From NCBI RefSeq assembly GCF_020531985.1, contig NZ_JAJAVQ010000004.1:124001-188000 (forward strand): a stretch of DNA of 64,000 nucleotides. The letters are read 5' to 3'. Shown piece by piece: positions 18,968 through 29,736 of this stretch; position 1 is the first letter of the stretch; the number at the start of each line of letters is the position of its first letter. A program made the position numbers and the translations under genes. Below the pieces are notes generated by a model. The model was not told the DNA's origin. It did no database searches and was given only the letters and a program-made list of their open reading frames with translations. Source of the stretch: Rheinheimera aquimaris. Its GTDB lineage: Bacteria; Pseudomonadota; Gammaproteobacteria; Enterobacterales; Alteromonadaceae.

Positions 18968-21220
18968 TTATGGCTGGTATTCACTGGTCAGTGTTAAGCC
19001 TGTTACGGCGCGGTAAGCATACACAGAGATATGCCATACACCGGCCTGTGGTGCGTTGATGACACAGGTTTCGCTATTACCATTTTTATTCGGCCTGCAG
19101 TCATAGCTACCGCTGCTGGGCTGGCTGCCATATTTCACATATAAATCAGCATCACCACGACCACCGCTGATGTCTACTGTTAGTTGCGACATGCCTTCTG
19201 GCACGTCCAGCGTATAGTGCTGCCAGCTGCGGCGGGCAATATCAATATCTGTGATCGTCTCACCGCCGCCATCAGGTAGATCTGCCCCGCTGAAGCTGCC
19301 GGTCAGGCTGACGCCAGCAAAGTCGCTGTAACCGATTAGTTTGACGTAATAGATACCCGCTTGTGCCGGGTCGATAGCGCAGCTCTCGTTATTGCCAAAT
19401 TCATAAGGCCGGCAATCCCAGTCTGACGCCGTAGGCTCACTGCCAAATTTGACATACATGTCGGCATCGCCTGTGCCGCCTGCCATTACAAAAGACAGCT
19501 CAGAAGCGTCTTGCGGTACCGTCAGGCTGTAAAGCAGTTCTTCACCGGCACCGCCCGAAATATCAGGCACTGTCTCTCCATTCTCCAGCTCAGTAGCAAC
19601 CGGCGGCGGAGGCGGTTCAATATCATCACCATCGCAGCCGAATTCTGCCAGGTAATCCACCGCTGCTTTCGCCTGCACCAGGCCATAGCCATAAGACGTA
19701 TCACGGCCGGCATTGCCTAAATCTTCCGCTGTCACGCCAAGCGCACTGCGGATCTGGGCATTGGTGCAGTCCGGGTAATGGCTCCAGACCAGCGCCGCCA
19801 CCCCTGCCACATGCGGCGATGCCATCGAGGTGCCGTCCATCAGACCGTAGTTTGACGGTTCTGCAACAATATTGGCCTCGTTGGCCAACTCCCCAAGCAA
19901 TAGTTGACCATCCTCCTGTGACACACTTAAGGCGATTATATTGGTGGTTGGGTTATCACCCAGCGTGCCGCTGAAATTGCCCGGCTCATTGTTGTAAATT
20001 ACCGCGCCGATGCCGCCACCCGCCTGACAAGCCTCTACTTTCTGTGAAAAGGGGACTTCGCCGCGCTCAAGCAAACATATTTTGTCGGTAACATCAGTAC
20101 AGGTGCTTGTGCCCAGGCCGCAACTGGCCAGCTCGGCATTGAAGTTAGCCATGGCCGAACCTTCCAGCGGGTTAGTGCTATAGCTAGTGGTGCCAATCGT
20201 TAACCCCGTGTCCAGGCCTGTACCGGTAGGGTAAGCGCTCAGCACCGCTACGCCCGGGCCAGCAAGCTCAACCTGACTGTTGCGTTGTGAAAAGTCAGCA
20301 TGAGCTTTACTGTCGTCCACTGCTGCAACCGACACTACCGAGTCATAAGATGCCGGGTAAGACAGTGCGGTATTGCCATCATTACCTGCCGCAGCAATCA
20401 GCAGTACATTGGCATCATACGCAGCTTGCATAGCATTGCTCTCGGTCGTATTAGAGCCAGCGCCGCCAAGGCTCATATTAATAACCGAAGCACCGTTTTG
20501 TACGCAGGTGTCTACAGCATGCGCCAGCGTGGAGGAATAACCCCAGCCATCATCGTTAAACACTTTCACAATGTGCAGTTTCAGATTACCACTTGGCATA
20601 ATGCCAACAATGCCTACATCGTTGTTCAGCGCGGCGATCGTGCCTGCAACGTGTGTACCATGGGCACCACCGGCATCAAACCAGTTGCCGGTACCTATAT
20701 CGTTGCTGCCGCTGATATTCGCGTCGTTAAAGTCTTCATGCGGTAAGCCAAGGCCAGAGTCAATAACACAAACGGTTTGATTTGATGCAAACTGGTCGCT
20801 TACCAGATCTGCTTGTACCAGCGCATAACCGTAAGGCTGCTGTTGCATCATGGGGTAACGCGGCAGGTCGGCTTCAACATATTCGACAGCCGGATCCGCT
20901 TTGACCTGCTGCAGGGTTTTGGCATCAAGCTGGGCAGCGATAGCATTACGGGCAGCTAGTATATGATGTATCCGGGCGCCTTTTTGTTGCAGTAATGCAC
21001 TGCTGGCTTGCAGCTGTTGCAGCGCAGCATTTTTTCCTGCCTTGTTCTCTGTGCGAAGCCCGGTTGTGTTTACTGCTGCTTTATATTTAATAATGTAGCG
21101 GCCCGCTGCAGCTTGTTCTGCTGCCTGTTTGATATTATCTGCCTCCGCGGCAGTTGCCATGCTGATACTGGCTGCCAGCATGCTGACAGTGGCCAGCAAA
21201 ATATGAGGTGTTCTGGACAT
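18968..21220 (-). CDS. Secreted S8 subtilisin-like protease
   Basis: This protein of about 750 aa has a signal peptide (to about MATAA, residue 25) and an I9-type propeptide (about 37-118). The S8 catalytic domain has Asp154 (VIDSGLG), His187 (HGTHVAG) and Ser near 466 (GTSMASPHVAG). A protease-associated insertion lies between the last two. Two C-terminal PPC beta-sandwich domains each contain GDADLYVKYG/GDADMYVKFG and paired Cys. It is an extracellular protein-degrading enzyme. GGAGG six bases before the ATG at 21220 decides the start over the longer open frame to 21292. It is divergent from oxyR. Confidence 0.95.
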   Translation of the reverse strand: MSRTPHILLATVSMLAASISMATAAEADNIKQAAEQAAAGRYIIKYKAAVNTTGLRTENKAGKNAALQQLQASSALLQQKGARIHHILAARNAIAAQLDAKTLQQVKADPAVEYVEADLPRYPMMQQQPYGYALVQADLVSDQFASNQTVCVIDSGLGLPHEDFNDANISGSNDIGTGNWFDAGGAHGTHVAGTIAALNNDVGIVGIMPSGNLKLHIVKVFNDDGWGYSSTLAHAVDTCVQNGASVINMSLGGAGSNTTESNAMQAAYDANVLLIAAAGNDGNTALSYPASYDSVVSVAAVDDSKAHADFSQRNSQVELAGPGVAVLSAYPTGTGLDTGLTIGTTSYSTNPLEGSAMANFNAELASCGLGTSTCTDVTDKICLLERGEVPFSQKVEACQAGGGIGAVIYNNEPGNFSGTLGDNPTTNIIALSVSQEDGQLLLGELANEANIVAEPSNYGLMDGTSMASPHVAGVAALVWSHYPDCTNAQIRSALGVTAEDLGNAGRDTSYGYGLVQAKAAVDYLAEFGCDGDDIEPPPPPVATELENGETVPDISGGAGEELLYSLTVPQDASELSFVMAGGTGDADMYVKFGSEPTASDWDCRPYEFGNNESCAIDPAQAGIYYVKLIGYSDFAGVSLTGSFSGADLPDGGGETITDIDIARRSWQHYTLDVPEGMSQLTVDISGGRGDADLYVKYGSQPSSGSYDCRPNKNGNSETCVINAPQAGVWHISVYAYRAVTGLTLTSEYQP

Positions 21221-21536
21221 GTTCACCCTCCAGGTGATTGTTATCATTGTACTTTGTATTACCCGGTACAACGCGTACTGCTGGACTCGCAAACGGGAGG
21301 CGATGGATTGTCTGGCCGCACCACTTTCATTAGTACAGCCTGATAAATACGCTATAACAAATGAAAATATATAACAAACAAATATTTTACAAATATTTGA
21401 TATTGTAATGTGCGGCTAGTGATAAAGCGGATGTTATCGCGCTAAACCAATGCACAGGCTTGCATGGCTGCAGCATCAGGCGTACAGTTTAAACACTTAT
21501 ATAAACGTTAAATGCATTTTTTAATCGGAAATTACA
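21221..21536. other. Divergent subtilase/oxyR intergenic region
   Basis: This AT-rich 316-bp gap must contain both promoters. A TTATATAA run at 21497-21504 could be an oxyR -10. No repeat, RNA or clear operator was recognised. Confidence 0.4.
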
Positions 21537-22445
21537 ATGAAACGTTTGCCCAGCATTAAGCAGTTGCAATATTTACTGGCGCTACACGAACATCAGCATT
21601 TTGGTCGGGCCGCAGAGGCTTGTTTCATTGGCCAGTCTACACTCAGTGCGGCCATTGCTAATCTGGAAGAGACTATGAATGCGCAGTTGTTGGAGCGCGA
21701 TCATAAAACGTTTATTTTTACCCCGCTGGGCGAAGATGTGGTGCGCCAATCCCGTTACATTATTGAGCAATGTGAAGAGCTGACCGATTTTGCCAAGTGT
21801 CAGGGTAAGCCTATGGCCGGGCCGTTCCGTCTCGGTTGCATTCCTACTATCGCGCCTTTTGTACTAAGCGAGGTGATGGCACTGTGCCGGGAACGTTATC
21901 CCGAATTGCAATTGCTGCTGCGTGAAGATACGTCAGATAACTCCTTGCATGCTCTGGCTGAAGGCCGGCTGGATATGGTGTTGCTGGCGCTGCCTTATGA
22001 AACCGGTGCTTTTCACACTGAAGTGCTGGCGCAGGATGCATTTAAATTGGTGTTGCATAAAGACTGGCTGGACAGAGGCTTTAATCAGGACATCAGCCAG
22101 TGGCCGGATGAAAGTATCTTTTTACTTGAGCGCGAGCATTGTTTAACCAATCATGCAGTAAAAGCCTGTGAGCTTGAAGACAGCCGTAAAGTGAACCCGT
22201 TTTTTGCCACCAGCCTGCATACCTTAACCCAGATGGTGAACAATAAACTGGGTGTGACCTTTATGCCAAAGATGGCGATTAACAGTGGTCTGCTCGATGG
22301 CACTGAACTGATTACCCAGTCGCCGGGTACTGCGGCTGCATATCGTGATATCGGTGTAGCCTGGCGGCCTACCTCAACCAAAGCGCACAGCTATCGTTTA
22401 ATGGCCGATTTGATAGCCCAGGTGTTGGTACAAAAGTGCAAATAA
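21537..22445 (+). CDS. oxyR: Peroxide-sensing LysR regulator OxyR
   Basis: This 302-aa LysR-type protein has an N-terminal winged helix (IKQLQYLLALHEHQHFGRAAEACFIG, split by the usual turn) and a periplasmic-binding-fold effector domain. The two redox cysteines of OxyR are present with exact family spacing, HCL (Cys202) and AC (Cys211). The GxGIT-type region appears as NKLGVTFMP. On peroxide they form a disulfide that activates antioxidant genes. No catalase or ahp gene is adjacent. Gene length and the pair of Cys distinguish it from other LysR proteins. Confidence 0.93.
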   Translation: MKRLPSIKQLQYLLALHEHQHFGRAAEACFIGQSTLSAAIANLEETMNAQLLERDHKTFIFTPLGEDVVRQSRYIIEQCEELTDFAKCQGKPMAGPFRLGCIPTIAPFVLSEVMALCRERYPELQLLLREDTSDNSLHALAEGRLDMVLLALPYETGAFHTEVLAQDAFKLVLHKDWLDRGFNQDISQWPDESIFLLEREHCLTNHAVKACELEDSRKVNPFFATSLHTLTQMVNNKLGVTFMPKMAINSGLLDGTELITQSPGTAAAYRDIGVAWRPTSTKAHSYRLMADLIAQVLVQKCK

Positions 22446-22520
22446 CGTCTGCGTTCTGCTAAAATGCCGGCTGTTTTTATACAGCCGTGCCCTCTGGTCG
22501 GTAAAGCCAAGGAACCCTCT

Positions 22521-23561
22521 ATGTCTGCAAAAAGTATGCAAGTCAAAGACTTTTCGTTTGAGCTGCCTGAGCAGCTTATTGCCCGTTTTCCCAAAACTGA
22601 ACGCTCATCCAGCCGCCTGCTGGCGATGGATAAACAAAGCGGTGAATTAAGCCACCATATTTTCAAAGACTTAGCAGACTTTTTGCAAGCGGGTGATCTG
22701 CTGGTGTTTAACAACACCAAAGTGATACCAGCGCGGTTATTCGGCCAGAAAGCCTCTGGTGGTAAAGTCGAAGTACTGGTTGAACGTATGTTGGATAACA
22801 AACGCTTTTTAGCGCATGTACGGGCCAGTAAGGCGCCTAAACCGGGTACCGAATTACTGCTCGAAGGCTCAGCCCGGGTCATGATGAACCAGCGCAATGA
22901 CGAACTGTTTGAGCTGGAAGTGACAGGCGACGAGCTGGTACTGGAAATGTTAGAACGGCTGGGGCACATGCCGCTGCCACCTTATATCGACCGGCCGGAT
23001 ACCGAAGAAGACAAAGCCCGCTATCAGACCGTTTATAACGAAAAACCGGGTGCAGTGGCGGCGCCAACAGCCGGGCTGCATTTCGACCAGCCGCTACTGG
23101 ATAAACTCAAAGCGAAAGGCGTTGAGTTTGCTTATGTCACGCTGCATGTCGGTGCTGGCACCTTTCAGCCGGTGCGGGTGGATAACGTACTGGAGCATAA
23201 AATGCATGCCGAGTATATCGAGGTGTCAGAGCAGGTGGTTGATGCAATAGCGGCCTGCAAAGCCCGTGGCGGACGGGTAGTGGCAGTGGGAACTACCTCA
23301 GTGCGTTCACTGGAGTCGGCCGCACAGCAGGGCGGTGGTAAGTTGATTGCCTACAACGGCGATACGCAGATTTTTATCTACCCGGGCTATCAGTTTAAGG
23401 TGATAGATGCGTTGATCACTAACTTTCATTTACCCGAATCAACACTGATTATGCTGGTATCGGCGTTCAGCAGCCGCGAGCATGTGATGAACGCCTACGA
23501 AACGGCTATTGCTGAGCAATACCGTTTTTACTCTTATGGCGATGCGATGTTTATCTACTAA
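22521..23561 (+). CDS. queA: S-adenosylmethionine:tRNA ribosyltransferase-isomerase
   Basis: This protein of about 346 aa carries out the epoxyqueuosine-forming step of tRNA queuosine synthesis. Typical motifs are [39 protein letters not shown] and a C-terminal [20 protein letters not shown] seven bases before ATG 22521 supports that start; ATG 22536 gives the shortest family form, and the frame is open to 22464. tgt, which acts earlier in the same pathway, follows 265 bp downstream, with yajC-secDF beyond, a common gammaproteobacterial order. Confidence 0.96.
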   Translation: MSAKSMQVKDFSFELPEQLIARFPKTERSSSRLLAMDKQSGELSHHIFKDLADFLQAGDLLVFNNTKVIPARLFGQKASGGKVEVLVERMLDNKRFLAHVRASKAPKPGTELLLEGSARVMMNQRNDELFELEVTGDELVLEMLERLGHMPLPPYIDRPDTEEDKARYQTVYNEKPGAVAAPTAGLHFDQPLLDKLKAKGVEFAYVTLHVGAGTFQPVRVDNVLEHKMHAEYIEVSEQVVDAIAACKARGGRVVAVGTTSVRSLESAAQQGGGKLIAYNGDTQIFIYPGYQFKVIDALITNFHLPESTLIMLVSAFSSREHVMNAYETAIAEQYRFYSYGDAMFIY

Positions 23562-23593
23562 CAACAGCTTCGCATGCAAAGAGGGGATATCGA

Positions 23594-23705
23594 GGTGTAG
23601 GGCCTACGGCAGGGAAATCCTTATTCCGCCGCCTTCGACAGCACGTCCCAGTGCTGTCTCAGCCTCCGCGGCATCCCTGCCGCTGCTGCATAAGAACACC
23701 CCGCC
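23594..23705. repeat. Complex palindromic element between queA and tgt
   Basis: An inner hairpin GACAGCAC-gtccca-GTGCTGTC (23637-23658) is nested inside outer arms CGGCAGGGA (23607-23615) and TCCCTGCCG (23674-23682). Short GTGT and ACACCCC segments lie beyond. The layout resembles a REP-type intergenic element. It is followed by a tgt promoter rather than a T-run. Confidence 0.6.
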
Positions 23706-23771
23706 ATAGCCTTATACTTAACAGTATCACTCTGAAGGCTGCGCTATCGCTTAGTTTATCGGGATTTAGCT

Positions 23772-24969
<1,198 letters not shown>

Positions 24970-24989
24970 TCACAATTAAGGGGACACTT

Positions 24990-25331
24990 ATGAGTTTATT
25001 TATCAGCAATGCGTATGCACAAGCTGCACCAGCCGGCCAGCCACAGGGTGGCGGTTGGGATCTTATCATCATGCTGGTGGCGTTTGGTCTGATCTTTTAC
25101 TTCCTGATTTACCGTCCGCAGGCTAAGCGCGTTAAAGATCACCGTAACCTGATGGCTGCACTGGCAAAAGGCGATGAAGTGTTAACGCAGGGGGGGCTGG
25201 TTGGCCGCATCAGCAAAATAGCGGATGACAAAGACTATGTTGTCATTGCCCTGAACGACAGCACTGAAGTGACAGTGCAAAAAGCTGCTATCAGCGCGGT
25301 TTTGCCAAAAGGCACGCTGAAGTCACTGTAA
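24990..25331 (+). CDS. yajC: Preprotein translocase subunit YajC
   Basis: This 113-aa small membrane protein has one hydrophobic helix (LIIMLVAFGLIFYFLIYRPQ, residues about 25-44), then a basic cytoplasmic region AKRVKDHRNLMAAL and a compact C-terminal domain. It associates with SecDF during protein export. The AAGGGGACACTT leader gives a good ribosome site. secD starts 21 bp after its stop. Confidence 0.95.
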   Translation: MSLFISNAYAQAAPAGQPQGGGWDLIIMLVAFGLIFYFLIYRPQAKRVKDHRNLMAALAKGDEVLTQGGLVGRISKIADDKDYVVIALNDSTEVTVQKAAISAVLPKGTLKSL

Positions 25332-25352
25332 GCCACACTGAAGGATAAACAG

Positions 25353-27206
25353 GTGTTAAATCAAAACCCCGTTTGGCGCTACCTGGTGGTTGTCGGCATG
25401 TTGTTGCTGGCACTGGTGTATGCGCTGCCAAATTTATACCCGGAAGATCCGGCGCTGAATATCAGCGCCACCCGCGGTGGTACTGTATCGGAAGACATTC
25501 GTGCCCAGATTGAGCAAGGCTTTACCGAAGCCGGTATTACCACTAAAGCGGTCGAGCTGGATAACGGCCAGGTGCTGGCGCGTTTTAACAGCACGGAAGA
25601 TCAGCTGCAGGCCCGTGAAGTGGCCAGCCAGTTACTGGGTACTAACTACATTACCGCGCTTAACCTGGCACCGGCTACACCCGACTGGCTAACCAGCATT
25701 GGTGCTTCGCCGATGAAACTGGGCCTCGACTTACGTGGTGGTGTGCATTTTCTGATGGCTGTCGATATGAAAGCGGCGCTGGATAAAAATCTGAACGACA
25801 TGGTGCAGACATTCCGCACTGATCTGCGTGAAGAGAAAATCCGCTACCGTACCGTACAGGCTGATTTAGCCAATGGTCAGGTACAGCTGAGCCTGCGCAG
25901 TGTGGAAGATGTTGCTGCCGCCGAAGCTGCGCTGAAAAAACGTGACCGCGAACTGGTGTTCACGCCAGGCGCTGACGAGCTGACAGTGCTGGTTAGCATC
26001 AGCGAAATCCGCTTAAAAGAAATCCGCGAATATGCATTAGAGCAAAACATCACCATTATCCGTAACCGGGTAAATGAAATTGGTGTTGCCGAGCCACTGG
26101 TACAACGTCAGGGCGCAGATCGTATCGTGGTGCAGCTGCCGGGCGTACAGGATACTGCTCAGGCCAAAGAAATCCTGGGTGCTACGGCATCGCTGGAATT
26201 CCGTCTGGTGGATGAAGAAGGTGACCTGGCTGCCGCGCTGGAAGGCCGTGTACCGCCTAACGCCGAGCTTTATTACACCCGGGACGGCCGTCCGCTGTTG
26301 CTGGAAAAGCGTATCATGTTAACCGGTGAGCATATTACCGGCGCCAGCTCAGCATATGACGAATACAGCCGGCCTCAGGTTAGCATTAAACTGGATGCCA
26401 AAGGCGGCAATATGTTATCCGCGGCAACGCGTGACAGCATCGGCCGGCGCATGGCGTCAGTGTTTATCGAATATAAACCCGGTACTGAAATTGGTGCCGA
26501 CGGTAACCCTGTGCTGGTTAAACAGCAGGAAGTGATTAACGATGCAACTATTCAGGCGCGTTTAGGCCGTGATTTCCGTATTACCGGTATCAGCTCACCG
26601 GGCGAAGCGCAGAATCTGGCAACCTTGTTACGTGCCGGTGCCCTGATTGCACCTATTCAGATTATTGAAGAGCGCACCATAGGCCCAAGCCTGGGTAAAG
26701 AAAATATCGAACTGGGTGTTACAGCAATTCAGTGGGGTATGGTAGCTGTACTGATCTTTATGGTGATTTACTATAAAGCCTTCGGTATGGTGGCTAACCT
26801 GGCGCTGGTAGCTAACCTGATACTGATTGTCGGTGTGATGTCGATGATCCCGGGTGCAACACTAACCTTACCGGGTATGGCAGGTATTGTATTAACCGTT
26901 GGTATGGCGGTTGATGCGAACGTTTTGATCTTCGAGCGTATACGTGAAGAGCTGGCCGAAGGCCGTTCTGTACAGCAGGCGATTCATCACGGTTACGATC
27001 GTGCGTTTGCCACCATTGCCGACTCCAACATCACCACCTTACTGGTGGCGTTGATCCTGTTCGGTATCGGTACAGGCCCGGTTAAAGGCTTCGCGGTTAC
27101 ACTGGCAATAGGTATTCTGACCTCTATTTTCACTGCGGTGGTGGGTACTCGCTTGTTAGTCAATTTATTCTGGGGTGGCCGCCGCGTGCAGTCACTGCCG
27201 ATATAA
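25353..27206 (+). CDS. secD: Protein translocase subunit SecD
   Basis: This 617-aa inner-membrane protein starts with GTG (AAGGA upstream). It opens NQNPVWRYLVVV and a first transmembrane helix, then a large periplasmic P1 region and five C-terminal helices. The RND-type motifs LGLDLRGG near residue 123 and VGMAVDANVLIFERIREEL near 515 are diagnostic. With SecF it uses the proton gradient to pull exported chains out of SecYEG. Confidence 0.97.
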   Translation: MLNQNPVWRYLVVVGMLLLALVYALPNLYPEDPALNISATRGGTVSEDIRAQIEQGFTEAGITTKAVELDNGQVLARFNSTEDQLQAREVASQLLGTNYITALNLAPATPDWLTSIGASPMKLGLDLRGGVHFLMAVDMKAALDKNLNDMVQTFRTDLREEKIRYRTVQADLANGQVQLSLRSVEDVAAAEAALKKRDRELVFTPGADELTVLVSISEIRLKEIREYALEQNITIIRNRVNEIGVAEPLVQRQGADRIVVQLPGVQDTAQAKEILGATASLEFRLVDEEGDLAAALEGRVPPNAELYYTRDGRPLLLEKRIMLTGEHITGASSAYDEYSRPQVSIKLDAKGGNMLSAATRDSIGRRMASVFIEYKPGTEIGADGNPVLVKQQEVINDATIQARLGRDFRITGISSPGEAQNLATLLRAGALIAPIQIIEERTIGPSLGKENIELGVTAIQWGMVAVLIFMVIYYKAFGMVANLALVANLILIVGVMSMIPGATLTLPGMAGIVLTVGMAVDANVLIFERIREELAEGRSVQQAIHHGYDRAFATIADSNITTLLVALILFGIGTGPVKGFAVTLAIGILTSIFTAVVGTRLLVNLFWGGRRVQSLPI

Positions 27207-27216
27207 GGAGTACGGC

Positions 27217-28164
27217 ATGCAAGTATTTAACTTTAAGCAATCGCTGAATTTTATGCGCCTTAAGTGGCCGGCAATAGTATTGTCGACGCTGCTGATTCTG
27301 GGATCTTTCGTGTCCTTCTTTACTAAGGGCATTAACTGGGGCCTGGATTTCACCGGTGGTACTGTTATCGAAGTTGGCTTTGCCCAGTCGGCAGATTTAC
27401 CAGCGGTGCGCCAAACGCTGACGGCGGCTGGCTACGGCGATGCGGTAGTGCAGCTGTTTGGTACCAGCCGCGATGTGCTGATCCGGGTGCCTCTGCGTAC
27501 CGACGTTGATCAGTCCACGCTGGGTGACAGTGTTATCAAAGCACTGAACGCTGCGCAAAGCGAAGCAGTTACCATGCGCCGTATCGAGTTTGTCGGCCCA
27601 AGCGTTGGTGAAGAGTTAAAAGAAGATGGCGGCCTGGCAATGCTGGTCGCGCTTATCGGTATTTTGCTGTACGTGACGATGCGGTTTGAATGGCGTTTGT
27701 CTGTGGGGGCAGTGCTGGCGTTGTTCCACGACGTAACACTGACCATGGGGCTATTCTCGGTATTGGGGCTGGAGTTTGACTTAACCGTGCTGGCAGCAAT
27801 ACTGGCGCTGATAGGTTACTCGATTAACGATACGATAGTGGTATTTGACCGTATCCGCGAGAGTTTCCGTAAACTGCGCGACACCAGTGTCGATGACACT
27901 ATCAACGATGCGATTACCTCAACATTAAACCGTACTGTTATTACCTCATTAACGACAGTATTGGTGTTAGTGGTGCTGTTTTATATGGGCGGCGCGCTGA
28001 TCCATGGTTTTGCCACAGCATTGCTGTTCGGTATTGCTATAGGTACTTACTCTTCTATCTATGTGGCCAGCGCCATTGCAGAAATTCTCGGCATCAGCCG
28101 TGAAGATATGCTGCCGCCGCCTCCGGTAGAGAAAGAAGGCGAAAATACTGACGCGCTGCTGTAA
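27217..28164 (+). CDS. secF: Protein translocase subunit SecF
   Basis: This 315-aa partner of SecD has an N-terminal helix, the INWGLDFTGGTVIEVGF motif and the helix IGYSINDTIVVFDRIRE. An in-frame GTG at 27175 overlaps secD, but AAGGAG six bases before ATG 27217 decides the start; it lies 10 bp after the secD stop. A terminator follows. Confidence 0.97.
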   Translation: MQVFNFKQSLNFMRLKWPAIVLSTLLILGSFVSFFTKGINWGLDFTGGTVIEVGFAQSADLPAVRQTLTAAGYGDAVVQLFGTSRDVLIRVPLRTDVDQSTLGDSVIKALNAAQSEAVTMRRIEFVGPSVGEELKEDGGLAMLVALIGILLYVTMRFEWRLSVGAVLALFHDVTLTMGLFSVLGLEFDLTVLAAILALIGYSINDTIVVFDRIRESFRKLRDTSVDDTINDAITSTLNRTVITSLTTVLVLVVLFYMGGALIHGFATALLFGIAIGTYSSIYVASAIAEILGISREDMLPPPPVEKEGENTDALL

Positions 28165-28183
28165 CCTAAGCCGTAAAGATGCT

Positions 28184-28213
28184 AAAAATGCCAGTCAGTG
28201 ACTGGCATTTTTT
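28184..28213 (+). terminator. secF terminator
   Basis: ATGCCAGTCA and TGACTGGCAT form a 10-bp stem with a minimal loop; A5 lies before and T6 after. It ends the queA/tgt-secF transcription block. Confidence 0.9.
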
Positions 28214-28245
28214 ATGCGCACAGAATTAACAACAGGTGGTGACAG

Positions 28246-28623
28246 ATGAGCAAACAACATGCGCCCGGCTTCGTGGCCCTGGTAGAACAGGCCAAAAGCG
28301 AGATTAATGAAATCAGCATTGACGAGCTGCTTGAGCATAACCAACCTTATGTACTGCTGGATATCCGCGAAGATCACGAATGGGATAAAGGCCATCTGCC
28401 CGAGGCGATGCACTTAGGCAAAGGTATTATTGAGCGCGATATTGAGCAGACGGTAGCCGACAAAAAGCAAAAAATTGTACTGTACTGCGGCGGTGGATAT
28501 CGTTCGGCGCTGTCAGCGCAAACGCTGCAGCAAATGGGCTACCAGAATGTCTACAGCCTGGCTGGTGGTTACCGGGAGTGGTGTGAGCGCAACCTGCCAC
28601 TGGAAGTGCCGGCGGTAAAATAA
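28246..28623 (+). CDS. Single-domain rhodanese-like protein
   Basis: This 125-aa cytoplasmic protein is one rhodanese domain with LLDIREDHEWDKGHLPEA and the active-site loop YCGGGYRSA carrying the catalytic Cys. Single-domain rhodaneses move sulfane sulfur between small thiols and proteins; the physiological partner is not evident. It is followed 11 bp on by the TraB/GumN gene on the same strand. Confidence 0.9.
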   Translation: MSKQHAPGFVALVEQAKSEINEISIDELLEHNQPYVLLDIREDHEWDKGHLPEAMHLGKGIIERDIEQTVADKKQKIVLYCGGGYRSALSAQTLQQMGYQNVYSLAGGYREWCERNLPLEVPAVK

Positions 28624-28634
28624 CGGAGTATCTT

Positions 28635-29501
28635 ATGCGAATTTTGCTACAACTGGGCTGTGCACTGGCTGTATTTTTGTCTGCTTCGGCGGCGGCTGAC
28701 AGTTCAGTCTGGCGCATCAGTAAAGGCGCGCAGCAATTATACATTGCCGGTACCGTGCATTTGCTACCACCGGAGCAGTTTCCGCTACCGGACGAGTTTA
28801 CCAAAGCCTACCAGCAGGCCGACGTGCTGGTGTTTGAGACAGATGTCAGACAACTGGAAACGCCGCAGGGGATGCAGTTGCTGATGCAGCATGCAATGTA
28901 CAACGATGGCAGAAAACTGAACCAGGTATTGTCGGCTACAACGTTTAAACAGTTACAGCAGTTTGCCACGGCGCAGGGCGTCGATCTTAAAGCACTTAAC
29001 GGCTTTAAGCCCGACTTTGTGTTGTTAACGCTGATGCAGGTTGCTTTGCAAAAAGCTGGTATGGCAGGCGAGGGGGTAGATATGTACTTCCTGAACAAGG
29101 CCGTAGCCGAGAGCAAGCCTCTGCATTTTCTGGAAACCGTTGACCAGCAGTTAAGTATTTTACTGAATGTGTCGGCGGCGAATGAAGATGTGTTTGTGCA
29201 GCAGAACCTGGCGCAGTTATCTGGGTTGGAACAGCAATTGACACAGATCATCAGTGCCTGGCGTAGCGGTAATACTGAAGAACTGTCTGAACTGGCAATG
29301 GCTTTTACAGACACTGCAGAGGGCAAACAGTTTTATCAGGCGCTGTTGGTGCAACGTAATCAGAACTGGATACCGCAGCTTAAGCAGATGCTGGCAACGA
29401 AAGAGGTGGAGCTGGTACTGGTAGGGGCGTTGCATCTGGCCGGCGACAGCAATGTGCTTGAATTACTGCAACAGCAGGGCTATCAGGTGACAAAGTTATA
29501 G
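28635..29501 (+). CDS. TraB/GumN family protein
   Basis: This 288-aa protein has a signal peptide (cleavage near SAAADS). It carries the family's features: IAGTVHLLP near residue 37, FETD, a central MAGEGVDMYFL and the late VGALHLAGDSNVLELL. Conserved His/Glu residues suggest a metal-dependent peptidase-like fold (the TIKI/PrgY relatives), but the bacterial role is unknown. It is probably periplasmic. It is cotranscribed with the rhodanese gene. A repeat-rich 235-bp convergent gap separates it from suhB. Confidence 0.88.
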   Translation: MRILLQLGCALAVFLSASAAADSSVWRISKGAQQLYIAGTVHLLPPEQFPLPDEFTKAYQQADVLVFETDVRQLETPQGMQLLMQHAMYNDGRKLNQVLSATTFKQLQQFATAQGVDLKALNGFKPDFVLLTLMQVALQKAGMAGEGVDMYFLNKAVAESKPLHFLETVDQQLSILLNVSAANEDVFVQQNLAQLSGLEQQLTQIISAWRSGNTEELSELAMAFTDTAEGKQFYQALLVQRNQNWIPQLKQMLATKEVELVLVGALHLAGDSNVLELLQQQGYQVTKL

Positions 29502-29517
29502 CTGTAGTTCGGTGGCT

Positions 29518-29617
29518 AGAACCTGTTTACTCACGCTAACACGCCGTGAACCCATCCCTGGGGGCTCGTTTACGCCCATCCAGGGCTCCAACGGTTAGCT
29601 TAGAATAAACAGGTTCT
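29518..29617. repeat. 100-bp intergenic palindrome, copy A
   Basis: Perfect 12-bp terminal arms, AGAACCTGTTTA and TAAACAGGTTCT, enclose a core shared with 44306-44409 and (inverted) 46069-46170. The core includes ACGCCGTGAACCCATCC and GGGGGCTCGTTTACGCCC, then CCAACGGTT. An inner pair GCTAAC/GTTAGC extends the stem. It lies between convergent genes. Confidence 0.8.
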
Positions 29618-29623
29618 GTGAAG

Positions 29624-29717
29624 TAGTCTGGAACCCCGATGCACAGCCACAGAGTGTCTGAGGATTTGCAGCGCAAATCCGAGTTGCTGTGGCGAGCACA
29701 GCGGGCGTTGCAGACTA
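29624..29717. repeat. REP-like nested hairpin next to copy A
   Basis: Three nested inverted repeats are seen: TAGTCTG (29624-29630) with CAGACTA (29711-29717), GCCACAG with CTGTGGC (29646-29693), and GGATTTGC-agc-GCAAATCC (29662-29680). It is unrelated in sequence to copy A and lies 6 bp from it. Confidence 0.7.
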
Positions 29718-29736
29718 TGCTGTTTCACTGCGCCAC

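Noticed and set aside
21233..21253. Fur-box-like TGATTGTTATCATTG before the subtilase gene
   Set aside because: Too few hexamer matches to the Fur consensus.
28246..28623. Rhodanese as part of the Sec operon
   Set aside because: A strong terminator lies between secF and this gene.
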